Below, in pieces: positions 23,293-35,082 of a stretch of 64,000 bases of DNA (its first letter is position 1; each line of letters begins with the position of its first letter). This stretch comes from Dugong dugon (Eukaryota > Chordata > Mammalia > Sirenia > Dugongidae). The notes beneath the pieces were generated by a model. It was given only the letters and a program-made list of their open reading frames with translations, had not been told where the DNA came from and ran no database searches. The translations under genes were made by a program, and so were the position numbers. Location of the stretch: assembly GCA_030035585.1 (NCBI GenBank), contig CM057482.1, positions 46,047,501-46,111,500 of the forward strand, given 5' to 3'.

Positions 23293-24389
23293 ATTTCAGG
23301 TAATTTATCCTGAAGAGATACTCTGTCGGGCAAAGAGATAATATGCAAGATTGTTTACCTTAGCATTCTTTATAACAGTGGAAAAGTACAAAGCACTTAA
23401 AATGTACCAGTGGGGATCGTCTAAGGAGGATACAGTAAGGGCATTTATATTATGGAATACCATGTCACCATTAAAGTCCATATTGGGCCATATTTATCAA
23501 CCTATAAATATATCCATTATGTATCCTTCAGTGAAAAAAGCAGGTTATGAAAATATTATGTATAATATAATCGTATACTTGTGAAAATTTTATATCCAAC
23601 CTTTATGTACACCTGTGCATAGGAAGATATCTGAAAGGACAGTCACTAAAATGTCAGCAATAGTTATCTCTAGGCAGTCAGATCACAAGTAACTTTATTT
23701 TCCTTGTTTATGCTTTCTAAATTTCCCAAGTTTTCATCTATAAAACTATATTACTTTTACATCAGAAAAATGTTAATTTAAATATTATAAGTAATAGTGG
23801 CTATGGGAAAACACTCTTACAGCTTCTTTGGATAATAATCTTTCACATAAAAAAATTAACCCTATATATTGTTCGATGAACACAACAACAAATATTTAAA
23901 AATAATCTTCTCCAAAATATTGGCTAAGACTCTTACAGACTTCTTTCATGGAAAAAATTTCATGTATAAAATTTATAATGAAAGAAATTAATCCTTCTGT
24001 TTTTGCTCTCCACCCCAGAACAAAAAGGCCTTACGAGTCCCAAGTTGACAACGGCAGTGTAAGAAAGTGACTAAGAGACAACACAAAATAGATTTTGTTT
24101 TTCAACTCATTCACTGAGTATTTTCACACCTATCTTTGCTCTACCATAAATTCCAAAGGAATTCTCTGACAGAAGATATAAAGATCCTTTTTAGATTTGT
24201 GGTTCAGATGGCCATAACGAAATAAAAGGGTGACTGAAGAGTTTACCGACTGGAATATCTTCTGTAATTCTGAAGAGACTTAAAATACAGGAAGAGGTCA
24301 GGGATGTGTGCTTTGATCAAGTAGGGTTTTAGTTTGCAGCAAGTCTAGTCTTGGAAGGGAAGAGATTAATAGGTGACCCAGTAATAATG
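23293..24389. other. AT-rich intronic stretch
   Basis: The first part (to about 23780) resembles a decayed L1 3' region. The rest shows no repeat or exon I recognise. Confidence 0.45.
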
Positions 24390-24592
24390 CTAGAAGTCCC
24401 TGGGTAGTGTAAATGGTTAATGCAATCGGCTGCTAACCAAAGGCTGGCAGTTCAAGTCCACCCAGAGATACCCTGGAAAAAGGCCTTGTGATCTACTTCT
24501 TAAAAATCAGTAATTGAAAACCCTATGGAGTTCTACTCTGACACACATGAGGTTGCCTTGACTAAGAATTGACTGGATGGCAACTGGTTTGA
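24390..24592 (+). mobile_element. AfroSINE (long subtype), plus strand
   Basis: agtccctgggtagtgtaaat, gctgctaaccaaaggctggc, aaaggccttgtgatctactt and a tail ggatggcaactggtttg. Confidence 0.9.
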
Positions 24593-24784
24593 TTAGTAAT
24601 ACTGTTCTTGCCTTCTGATTCCTAATGAACTTGGAATGTTAGCGGCTATTTGTTAGCTTTGTAAGTATCACGCTTTATTTTTGAAGAGAAAACCTTCCAC
24701 AATCCCTGGTGACAGGAAAAGGCTTTGAAACTTATGGTTGGCAGAAAATCACTTAGATTCCTGGTAGACAAAGCTTAAATCATC

Positions 24785-25005
24785 AAGAACAAAACTATGG
24801 CCCATGAGCCACATCTAGCCTGCTCTCTGTTTTTGTAAATAAAGGTTTATTGGCACACAGTCACATTCATTTGCTTATGTATTATCTATGGCTGATTTTG
24901 CACTACAATAGCAAAGTTGAGCAATTCCAACAGAGATTGCATGGCCTGCAAAGCCTAAAGTATTTATTATCTGACCCATCACAGAAAGTTTGCCTACCAC
25001 TGATC
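24785..25005 (-). mobile_element. DNA-transposon relic (hAT-like)
   Basis: Contains the antisense pattern of a widespread mammalian hAT relic: ctatggcccatgagccacat, ttgtaaataaaggtttattg, atggctgattttgcactaca and aaagtttgcctaccactgat. I cannot name the family exactly. Positions 25006-25734 beyond it show nothing recognisable. Confidence 0.6.
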
Positions 25006-25847
25006 TAGAATCTAGAGAGTTACATACTTTCAAAATGATTTCAGACTTTTTCTACCTAATTGAGCCTAGAGAACTCAGACAATGCCATAGATATCTGATC
25101 AAAGGGAAAAAATATTCATTTTCTTCCTTTCTTGTGTTCCTGAATGATGCAGTGTGCCAAGGGAGTAAATGCCTTTAAGAGAATAGTTCCTTTCTTTCCA
25201 AGGCTGCCTGTAAAAGTCATAGAAGAGTAATAACGCAAATCCAAATACCAACATGATCTCGTCTGGGCAACAGCTTTAGAAAAAAGCCATATCAGAAGCT
25301 CAGTAATCCAGTCCACAAATGAGGAAAAAAGCAAAAAATTAAACAGTAACAAGGCATGCATTCATTCATATATCAAAAATTCTTCCTTTCCAGAGAGAGG
25401 AAACTATAAAGAAAAATATCTGGGGGTTTGTAATGGAGACTATGGACACCTTGTAGTCACCCACTAAACATCTTAGCCAAAAGCACAGCATATTAATCCA
25501 AATTAACACCAAGTTGGCCTTTCACGTATCAAAAAGTCATCCTTCAAATATAAGACTCTGAGAGAAAATGTTATGGAAACGAATGCAGGATGAGAGGCAG
25601 GGCAATCAGTCCATAAGTACTGCGGCCGGAGTAGAAAACCCGAACTGTAGTTGACCATCCTCACTCAGCCACATAGCCTTGGGCAAGAATAAAATCTCTC
25701 CGAACCTTGGTTTCCTCACCTGAACACTACTGTCCAAAATTGGAACCCTCATACACCACTGGTGGGAATGTAAAATCGTGCAGCCACTTTGGAAAATAGT
25801 GTCAGTTCCTCAAAGGGTTAAATATAGTTACCATATGGCCCAGCAAT

Positions 25848-25952
25848 TATTGTTGTTGTTAGCTGCCATCGCAAGTCGGCCTCCCACTCATGGTGACGCC
25901 ATGCACAATGGAACAAAATGCTGCCCAATCCCATGTCATCCCCATGATCAGT
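25848..25952 (-). mobile_element. RTE/SINE 3' tail fragment, minus strand
   Basis: attgttgttgttagctgcca followed by gtcggcctcccactcatggt and acaatggaacaaaatgctgc is the antisense end shared by the RTE and the Gly-SINE. Confidence 0.8.
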
Positions 25953-26225
25953 TGTAGATACTCAAGAGAAAGAAAAACACATATCCATATAAAAACTTGT
26001 ACATGAATGTTCATAGCAGCACTAATCCTAATAGCCAAAAGGTGGAAACAATCAGAATGTCCATCAACTGCGGAATGGATTAATATAATGTGGTATATCC
26101 ACATAATGGAATATTATTTGGCAATAAAAAGAATGAAGCACTTATACATGTGTTACTACATGGATGAACCCCGAAAACATTATGAAAATGAAAGAAGCCA
26201 GACACGAAAGGCCACATATTGTATG

Positions 26226-26741
26226 TGTTGTAGTCATCTAGTGCTGCTATAACATAAATACCAAAAATGGATGGCTTTAAAAAAGAAATTTATTCCCCTT
26301 TCCCTAGTCTAGTAGGCTAGAAGTCCGAATTCAGGGTGCTAGTTCCAGGGGAAGGCTTTCTCTCTCTGTTGGCTCTGAAGGAAGTTCTTGTCATCAATCT
26401 TCCTCTGGATTAGGAGCTTCTCTGCGCAGGAACCTCTGGTCCAAAGGACGTGCTCTGCTCCCAGCGCTGCTTTCTTGGTGGTATGAGGTTCCCGTCTCTC
26501 TGCTCACTTCTCTCTTTTATATCTCAAAAGACTTTGGCTTAAGACACAATCTAATCTTGTAGATCTCATCAACATAACTGTCACTAATCCATCTCATGTA
26601 CATCATAGTGATGATACGATTTACAACACATAGGAAAATCACATCAAATGACAAAATTGTGGACTATCAGACAATAGTGGGAATCACGGCCCAGACAAAT
26701 TGATACACATATTTCTGGGGGACACAATTCAATCCATGATA
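26226..26741 (-). mobile_element. Solo MaLR-type LTR with 5 bp target duplication
   Basis: On the minus strand it runs from near catggattgaattgtgtccc to agcagcactagatgactaca, the same layout as the LTRs at 55405 and 59100. It is flanked by perfect gtatg at 26221-26225 and 26742-26746 and sits inside L1 sequence that resumes exactly (gtatgatccacttatatcaa). Confidence 0.9.
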
Positions 26742-26784
26742 GTATGATCCACTTATATCAAATGCCCAGAATAGGCAAATCTAT

Positions 26785-28141
26785 AGGTCACTCAAAAGCA
26801 GTTGCAGCAGTACATTGACAGGGAACTGCCAAAAATTCAAGCCGGATTCAGAAGAGGATGTGGAACGAGGGATATCATTGCTGATGTCAGATGGATCACA
26901 GCTGACAGCAGAGAATACCAGAAAGATGTTTACCTGTGTTTTATTGACTATGAAGGCGTTCAACTGTGTGGATCATAACAAATTATGGATAACATTGCGA
27001 AGAATGGGAATTCCAGGACAATTAGTTGTGCTCATGAGGAACCTGTACATAGACCAAAAGGCAGTCTTTTGAACAGAGCAAGGGGATACTGCATGGTTTA
27101 AAACTGAGTCCACCCAGAAACACCTCGGAAGAAAGGCTCTGTGATCTACTTCTGAAAAATCAGCTACTGAAAACCTTATGGAGCACAGTTCTACTATGAC
27201 ACACACGGGGTCGCCATGAGTCAAAAAAGGTGTGTGTCAGGGTTGTATCCTTTCACCATACTTATTCAATCTGTATGATGAGCAAATAATCTGAGAAGCT
27301 GGACTATATGAAGAAGAACGGGGCATAAGGATTGGAGGGAGACTCATTAACCACCTGTGATATGCAGACGACACAACCTTGCTTGCTGAAAGTGAAGAGG
27401 ACTTGAAGCACTTACTGATGAAGATCAAAGACTACAGCTTTCAGTATGGATTATACCTCAACATAAAAAAAAACAAAAATCCTCACAAATGGACCAGTAA
27501 GCTACATCATGATAAACGGAGAGAAGATTGAAGTTGTCAAGGATTTCATTTTACTTGGATCCGTAATCAATGCTTATGGAAGCAGCAGTCAAGAAATCAA
27601 ATGGCACATTACACTGGGCAAATCTGTTGCAAAAGACCTCTTCAAAGTGTTAAAAAGCAAAGATGTAACTGTAAGGACTAAGTTGCATCTGACCCAAGCC
27701 ATGGTGTTTTCAATTGCCTCATACGCATGCGAAAGCTGGGCAATGAATAAGGAAGACCAAAGAAATGATGCCTTTGAATTATAGTAAGGGTGAAGAATAT
27801 TGAATATACCATGGGCTGCCAGAAGAATGAACAAATCTGTCCTGGAAGAAGTACAACCAGAATTCTCCTTAGAAGCAAGGATGGTGAGACTTCGTCTTAC
27901 ATACTTTGGATATGTTATCGGGAGGGACCAGTCCCTGGAGAAGGACATCATGCTTGGTAAAGTAGAGGGTCAGCAAAAAAGAGGAAGACACTCAACGAGA
28001 TGGACTGACAGCAGCTGCAGCAATGGGCTCAAGCGTAATGATTGTGAGGATGGCCCAGGGCTGGGCAGTGTCTCGTTCTGTTGTACACAGGGTCACTATG
28101 AGTTGGAACCAACTCTACGGCATCTAACACCAATGACAACA
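26785..28141 (+). mobile_element. RTE LINE, 5'-truncated, plus strand
   Basis: A decayed reverse transcriptase and 3' end: FIDYEGVQLC-like text near 26940, GIPGQLVVLMRNLYIDQKA, a mutated catalytic region near 27360, EKIEVVKDFILLGSVINAYG, then the 3' coding end to ggaaccaactctacggcatc and an AAC-rich tail. A SINE fragment interrupts it at 27099-27223. Confidence 0.9.
27099..27223 (+). mobile_element. AfroSINE 3' fragment inside the RTE
   Basis: ccacccagaaacacctcgga, ctgtgatctacttctgaaaa and cacacggggtcgccatgagt match the SINE body. RTE coding sequence resumes at aaaggtgtgtgtcagggttg. No target duplication is obvious. Confidence 0.85.
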
Positions 28142-28362
28142 TAGAGATAATAGTTTTGTGGTTACCAGGGGCTAGGGAGAAAGAAGGCGGAGTGACTGCT
28201 AATGAGTATGGCATTTCTTTTGGGGATGATGAAAATGTAAAAAAAAAAATTAATGTGGTGATGGTTGCACAACTCTGTGAAAATATTAAAAACCACTGAA
28301 TTATGTACTTCAATTAGGGGGATGGTATGGTATGTGAATTACATCTCAATAAATCTGTTATA

Positions 28363-29090
28363 AAAAAGGATTTGTCATTTTGGAATTGTGGAAAAAAACT
28401 ACATATAGATGAGCCTCAGTAGTAGCCATAGAACTAGTAATTTTTGTTTAAACATATATTTGTGATAGTAATTATTAAACAAAAATCGAACTATTTTTCT
28501 CTAACATCATCCTCAAGCCAGTAAGCATTTCTAACTTTCTCATTCAAAGCAGGTCTGGAAAAGATGTATGATTTGGCTCTGAATTAGTCCTGCTTGATTG
28601 GAAGATTCTCTAGATCTGTTTCAGGGAAGGAGAGAAAACGCCAGGTCAGGGTCCTGCCGCACCACACTCAGCATGGTGGGCATTCCCGAGGGGCTGTCAT
28701 AAGCAGGCTTGGGCACCCACAACTGGTCTCTCTCTAGCCTTCCACAGGCACATGTCCTGATGAAGTGTTGCACCTAGGTCTCCTGGGGAAAGCTTAGGTC
28801 TATAAAAAAATATATATAATCTTAGTAAGAAGGCAGGAAACTCATAGAGAAAAAAGCCATATAAAACCATTCTAATAGCATATTCTGTTAAAACAATTAT
28901 TCTGCTAGCTTAAATATGTTGATATGCTTCATGTCAAGACTCCTGGAGAAGACAAGTGTGGAAGAATCCAGAAATCAGTGATGAAACCAGAATCTTTTTC
29001 CTTCAGCTAACTGATTCAAGCCAATAAATTGTGGCTAAGGTAATTGGCTTGAGGACTGGTGAGTTATAGAGGAGTGGTAAATTCAATAGG
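28363..29090. other. Unique intronic stretch
   Basis: Nothing recognisable. Confidence 0.5.
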
Positions 29091-29430
29091 GGGCACTGGT
29101 GGGTCAGCGGTGGAATTCTCACCATCCACGCGGGAGACTTGGGTTTGATTCCTAGCCAACGCATCTCATGTGCAGCCGTCTGTCAGTGGAGGCTTGGGTG
29201 TAGCTATGATGCTGAACAGGTTTCAGCGAAGTTTCTAGACTAAGATGGACTAGGAGGAAAGGCCTGGTAATCTACTCTCGAAAATCAGCCAGTGAAAACC
29301 CAATGGATCACTATGATCTGTTCTGCAAGTCAGTATGGGGATGATGCAAGACAAGGGTAGCGTTTCATTCCATTCTGCATGGGGGTCACCATGCGTCAGG
29401 GGCCAACTCAACGGCAGCTAACAATAACAA
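29091..29430 (+). mobile_element. Gly-tRNA-headed SINE, full length
   Basis: Head gggcactggtgggtcagcgg and ggtttgattcctagccaacg (tRNA-Gly-like), body ctgtcagtggaggcttgggt, aggaggaaaggcctggtaat, tail ggccaactcaacggcagcta with AAC repeats. Confidence 0.9.
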
Positions 29431-29837
29431 GTCCAATAGAATTCCCAAAGTCACCCAGATTAGCAGAATTTGCAGAGTATGCCAAAGATGAGCTAGAAGA
29501 GCAAGGCTAACCCTCCAGAACAGAGCCGTGTGAGCACACAAGGCTTTCTGGGGGATGGCTTCCAGAGTTCTGGGCCAACACTGCAGGACTCAAGCTCCTG
29601 GCCCAAGGCCTTACTCTGTGTCCGAGTCCCGACAAGCAGGCATTCCTCTGTGCTTCAGTCTTCCCCCAAGGGAGCTTGAATCCAGTCCTGCTCTGCTAGC
29701 TGAGCTGTGTGCCTGGGCACGGGGCTGTGACCACCTGGAGGAAAGGCTGCTTTTTCTAGTTCTCACACCCCACCGTATAAAAAGTGCCATGAAGGTAGCG
29801 ATAGCTCTGCCGAGAGCCTAGTTCCCCGACTGCATTT

Positions 29838-30190
29838 TTAAAAGTTGTTTTATCGTGCTAAAAACGCAGATAATAAGGCATTTGCTAATACCACGTTTTT
29901 CACGTGTACAATTCCGTGACATTGACTATGTTCATCATGGTGTGCAACCATCACCACTATCCACTTCCAGATTATTCCACCACCACTAACATAAACTCGG
30001 TGCCCCCTAAGCAATGACTCCCTTCCCTCTCTCTCCCACCCCTGGTAACCACTAATAAACTTTGATATATTTGCCTATTTGAAGTATTTCATAAGTGAGA
30101 TCATATAATATTTGTTCTTTTGTGATTGACTTACTTCACTCAGCCTAACGTTCACAGGTCCATCCATGTCATAGCACGCACTAGGACTTC
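29838..30190 (-). mobile_element. Old L1 3' fragment, minus strand
   Basis: Same antisense landmarks as 3905-4330: gtacaattccgtgacattga, tccacttccagattattcca, ggtaaccactaataaacttt, tgacttacttcactcagcct. Confidence 0.85.
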
Positions 30191-31544
30191 ATCTGACTGC
30201 ATTCTTTTGAACTCTTCTAACTCCTTCCAGTCCAGCTCCCTTGCTGCCAGCTACCTTCCACTTCCCCAAATGTGTTGTGTATATCTTCTGTGTCTTTGCT
30301 GTTCTATATGGAACTTTCTTTCCTTCTTCTATCTTTACCATTCATTTTCCTAACTACTGTTCATCTTTTACCTCTCGCTTAGCTGCCTCTTCCTGTAGGA
30401 AGCATTCTCTGACAGGGCAAGGACTAGGGTAAGACCAAAGCTAAGCACCTAGGGCACAAGATTGAACGAGGCTCCCACTCTCAGAGCATCCCAGGGCAGG
30501 GCCATGCTCCCGAGAGTGAGTGGCTTCTTAAATGTTGTGTCCTAGGCACCTGCTTCTTCTTTCTAGTCCTAACTGTTCCCTGACATCCCGGGCTGGGTTA
30601 GGTGCCTCTGCATTGTGAACCTCCCTGAGAGAGAAACATCTCTCATACCGTGTTATAACTGAACTCCTTTAGTGCTGGGGCTCTGTGAAGGTGGGGACCA
30701 AGTATGTCTCATTTATCTTTGTATCCCCAGCATCTCCCACAGACCTGGCACACAGTGGGTACCAGCTGTCTGATGGAAGAATAGAGAATGGGGTGAAGGA
30801 AAGCGGGAAGGAAGGAACAACCTGCAAACCTATTGGCTTAGAGACTCTGAGGCTTTAGTTCATAAGCTCAATTTTCATAAATCCTAAAATAAGTTTTAGG
30901 AAAAAAAAAACTTAAAAGAATATGTCTTCACATCGATTTGGTAGCAAAAAACTATGGACTATCTATCTAATTAAGAAATGGAAAACTTGTTTAAATTTTA
31001 TAAAAGGTGGACCAAAAAAAGCTTCTAAGAATCTCTTACTGGCAGACTCCAAATGCAGAAAATCTTAGTAGATGAACACTGGGAATACTCACCCAGGGCA
31101 ACTATTTAGGTATGGGAGCCATCAAACCACCTCCACCCCCAATTTTTTAAATCACATTTTGCTCAAGTCCAAGTAGCTAACTCTCCATTACTTCACTGCC
31201 TGAGAATTTAATTAGAATATTTGCTGAAAAGGAGAACTGGAAGGAAGCAAATTCAGCAGGAACACACACATGGTATTGGCTGGCCAGAGTTTTACCCCGC
31301 TACAAGAATGTCCCAAATGGGAGCCCAGAGTCCAGCCCTAAGGGGATGCGGCCCCTCATAAAGTATCCACACATTAAGATGACTTGTTGCCATGTCTTAA
31401 CTTCCCAATTTTAAAAGATTTTTTCAGGCGATTGGCCTCACATTTCAAGCTCTACTGAGTTCTTCAGAGTCTGAGTCCTTCACCCCTTCAGCTGTAGCTA
31501 TAACTACCACCTCTGCACTTGGGTTATCCACAAGGGAAAAAAAA
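30191..31544. other. Unique intronic stretch
   Basis: No TTC23-like frame. A MIR- or L2-like piece around 30650-30780 (catctcccacagacctggca) is possible; the rest is not recognised. Confidence 0.45.
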
Positions 31545-32560
31545 TTAGATCCCTCACACCATGTCCACAGAAATCCCAAGTGGAGTAAAGGCCTAAATTT
31601 AAAAAGCAAAACTTTGATAAGTTTGAGAGAAAATATAAGAAAGAGTAACCCTGTGATTTTGGGTAGGGAAGAATTTCTTAAATAAGTTACAAAAAGTACA
31701 AACCAGAGCAGAAAAGCTAGGTATATTCAGCCACATTTAAAATAAAAACTCCTGGGCATCAAAAGTCAGCATAAAGAAAGGAAAAGGCAAGCTATTTACT
31801 GGGAGTGGATACAATACATGCAACCAACAAATAACTCACAACTAGTAATATAAAGAATATATACTAATTAATAAGAAAAAAGCAAACAGCCCACTACAAA
31901 AGTGAACAACAGATACGAATAGCCAATTCACGGAACAGGGGTTCCAAGTGTCTATTAAACATATGAAAAGCAGGGGAATGCAATTAAAAAACCATGAGAT
32001 ATAATTTTGCACCCATATGAGTGGCAAAGACAAGAAGTCTGACAGTATCAGGGGCTGGTGAGGATGAGGAGTAACAGCAATTTATACAACCTCCGAATGG
32101 GAGTACAAATTGGTACAAAGCATTTGGCACATCTGGTAAAGCTGAAGATAGATCTCTTATCAAGTGAGCAATTCCACTTCTAGGCAAAGACCTTGGAGAT
32201 TTCATATCCGCCCAAAGAGACATGTATAAGAATGATCACAGAAATATACCTAGGATAGTGAAAAATTGGAAGCAACTTACATGTTCACCTTCAGGAGAAT
32301 GGATAATTAAATTAAGGTAAAATCATACAATTAAACACTATATGGAGGTTAAAAAGAAAGAGACTAGAGTTACATGTGTCAACTGACATGGATAAATCTC
32401 AAAAATACAAATGTAATAGAAAAAAAGCAAGCCACAGAAAAAACAAAGTTTAAGAATATGAAAAATAATACTATATATTCTTTATGGTACTAGATGTATA
32501 CAGTAAAGGTGCATGAATATTTGCATAGCAATATCTATACTTTAGTATGCCTGAAATATT
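31545..32560 (+). mobile_element. Old L1 3' part, plus strand
   Basis: The order fits decayed L1 ORF2 and 3' end: aaagtgaacaacagatacga, tattaaacatatgaaaagca, caggggctggtgaggatgag, gagcaattccacttctaggc, atggataaatctcaaaaata. Confidence 0.75.
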
Positions 32561-33237
32561 TCATTTGAAAGATGAACAATACAACACTATTGTTTAGTGT
32601 GTACAAAGAATGAAGTACATTCTACTCTGTGCCCTTTGAAATTGCTGTTGCATACTATTACAGGATCCTGGCACTAACAAGACAGCCAGAAGTAGAAACT
32701 ATCAAGCTAATGCAATCTACACTGAGCCTTTTTCAAGCTTATTGGGAGTACACTATTCACATAAAAGACAAAATAGAAAATAAAATTACTTCAGCTTCAC
32801 AAAACATTTAATGAAAAAGGTATTAGAGTCTTACCTCCACCTCCAACTCCCTGAAGCCATCAGTCAATTTCAGGTGATCTTGTCTGTTTCCATTTTCTCA
32901 CATGTAATGTTTGGGACAGCAGTATTTTCTCCTTTTCACTTCTATCTACCTGCTAGGATTGCTTTCAGGATTTATTATCTAGTGTTTCTATAACGCTTTC
33001 AAGTGGTTTCAGGAAACACACTAGACAGATGAAAAGATGGAGAACTCTGAACGACAGAATGCGGCACTATGTTAATCTGGCAAGTCCACCACTGAAATCA
33101 CGGCATATTTTATTGAATGAAAATATACCCACAGTAATTCTACAGAGCATGTGATGAGAGACTACCTCATTTCAGATGAGCCTCAGAAGATCTCACAGTG
33201 ATGGAGACTTGTCTTAACATGCAATACTGCTGTTTTG
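32561..33237. other. Unique intronic stretch
   Basis: No repeat or exon recognised. The 60-codon plus-strand frames here are isolated and lack similarity. Confidence 0.5.
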
Positions 33238-34022
33238 TTTGGTGCCATCAAGTCAATTTTGACCTATAGCAACTCCATGTGACAGAGTCGAACCACTCCA
33301 TAGGTTTTCTAGGATATAATCTTTACGGGTACGGCAAACAGTTAACGGTTCAACTACTAGCTGAAAAGCTTGTGGTTTGAACCGAGTAAAAGCAAGTAAA
33401 CTGAGGTACTTGACTAAAGTAAAATGGCTACTTTAGAGTTTGGGGCCCTACTCTATCTTGCCTTTCTTTTAATATATATAAACTGTTTCACAGGCGCTAT
33501 CAAGACCTTCCCTGAAACAATGTTTCAGGAAGAAGACTCTGATGCTGACTCTTATCTAGGTCTCCTAGGCAACTGTTGACAAGAAAAATTTCCCTTGAGC
33601 AAGCTGTTTCTAAGAACTGTCCTGTAACCCTTCCCCTCCTAGCCCCACTTTTGTAACCTGTCTTGTATTAATCTAAGTTTGCAATGTCCAACCAAAATAG
33701 TACAGCTCAAGTCTTTTGTTCTTACCCTTTAAAAGGTCTCTGTAGCTTCACCATTTTAGAACGGTTTGTCCTCTCTGTAAAATCAGACATTTTCCCCGGT
33801 CTGGACTGTTACTGAACCTACAATAAGTCTCCTTGCTTTACTTTAACAGAGTAAGGGTTTATTACTCTTGGACAGAACCCACCCAGAGGCACCTTGGAAA
33901 GCAGGACTGGAGATCTGCTTCTGAAAGGTCACAGTCTTAAAAACCCTACAGAGCACAGTTCTACTCTGCACACGTGGGGTCGCCATGACTCGGAATCGAC
34001 TAACAACAATAACCGTGTACCT
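33238..34022 (+). mobile_element. AfroSINE pair, the second split by an LTR
   Basis: A partial reverse SINE (33238-33340, ttggtgccatcaagtcaatt) abuts a forward long-subtype SINE whose halves are 33341-33382 and 33875-34022 (cacccagaggcaccttggaa to ctcggaatcgactaacaaca). Confidence 0.85.
33383..33874 (+). mobile_element. Solo LTR (ERV1-like) inside a SINE
   Basis: A 492 bp insert with 4 bp flanks gaac (33379-33382 and 33875-33878). It ends ...cttggaca and starts cgagtaaaag (TG changed to CG). It has a tttaaaag TATA-like box near 33729 and aataag near 33822. Length, 4 bp duplication and U3-R-like layout suggest a gammaretrovirus-like LTR. It holds no viral genes. Confidence 0.75.
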
Positions 34023-34074
34023 AGTAGAGTCTACTCAACGGCAACTGAAAAAACAAAAGCAAACCCATGTACCT

Positions 34075-34275
34075 AATCACTTTAGTGTGATTATCTATTT
34101 AATCTTCACAGCAACCCTCTGAGGACTATCATTCCCACTTAACAGAAGAGGACAATGAAGCTCAAAGGAAGTACAGGACTTGCCCAAGTTCTACAGCTGG
34201 GAAAACTGAGTGCTGATTTGAACCAGGTCTCTCTGACTCTATAGCCCACACACTGTTAACTGCACCACCTTACAT
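34075..34275 (+). repeat. MIR relic
   Basis: atcttcacagcaaccctctg, agaagaggacaatgaagctc, aaaggaagtacaggacttgc and gaaccaggtctctctgactc are the MIR core. Confidence 0.85.
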
Positions 34276-34544
34276 TCCTCAGAAATACACGGGAGACATC
34301 CTGAACATGAAGCTCTGAGGAAAGAAAAGTGTTTACTTTTTGCAGGTACACTCTAGAACTAGTTCAGCTCTGCAATGCCAGGTAGTGGTCACCGGGCAAG
34401 CTGGGCAAGACTCCAGAGGAGTGAGGTCAAGCAGTCACAGAGGATGCCAGAACAAAAATGTTCTGGAGCAGCAGTCTCAATAGGTTATCACCACTGGGCC
34501 ACACAGATAATTTTAAAAAGTAGAAAAGTGTGTGTGCAACAGAG

Positions 34545-34999
34545 AGTCCCTGATGGAGCAGGAGAAAAGTGGGGTGCAGAACTCAAATTCTAGTAAAAAG
34601 ACCAGACTTAATGGTCTGACTGAGACCAGAGGAACCCCAGAAAGCAAGGCCCCCGGACTCTCTGTCAACCCAGAACTAAAACTATTCCTGAGGCAAACTC
34701 TTCAGACAAAGATTAGACTGGACTATGGGATGTAAAATGATACTTGTGAAGAGTGTGCTTCTTGGCTCAAGGAGATACAGGAGACTAAATGGGCAGCTCT
34801 GTCTGGAGGTGAGATGAGAAGGCAGAGAGGGTCAGGAGATGGTTGAAAGGACGCAGGATATCAGGGGTGGAAAGGAGGAGTGTGCTGTCACAGTACAGGG
34901 AGAGCAACTAGGGTCACATAACAATGTATGTATAAATTTTTGTATGAGAGACTAACTTGAATTGTAAACTTTCACTTAAACTACAACAATAAAATAAAA

Positions 35000-35000
<1 letters not shown>
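34545..35000 (+). mobile_element. Young L1 3' UTR
   Basis: Shares order with the L1 3' UTR at 35209-35853 (agaccagaggaaccccagaa; gtgaagagtgtgcttcttgg; aaatttttgtatgagagact) and ends caataaaataaaag, directly followed by a (GT)n tract. Confidence 0.85.

Positions 35001-35029
<29 letters not shown>
35001..35029. repeat. (GT)n microsatellite at an L1 tail
   Basis: Uninterrupted GT dinucleotides following an L1 3' end. Confidence 0.95.
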
Positions 35030-35033
<4 letters not shown>

Positions 35034-35082
35034 ATGTTCAATGGTGTACACTTGTGTTTGTAAAGACTACTGTCTGTCTTTG

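Larger units (their letters stand above)
25735..28362 (+). mobile_element. Old L1 3' region, invaded by three other elements
   Basis: Host L1 pieces lie at 25735-25847 (accactggtgggaatgtaaa), 25953-26225 (gttcatagcagcactaatcc), 26747-26784, and 28142-28362 (ggttaccaggggctagggag to tgaattacatctcaataaat). Joined, they follow normal L1 3' order. Inserts are a reverse RTE/SINE tail, an LTR at 26226-26741 and an RTE at 26785-28141. Confidence 0.85.
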
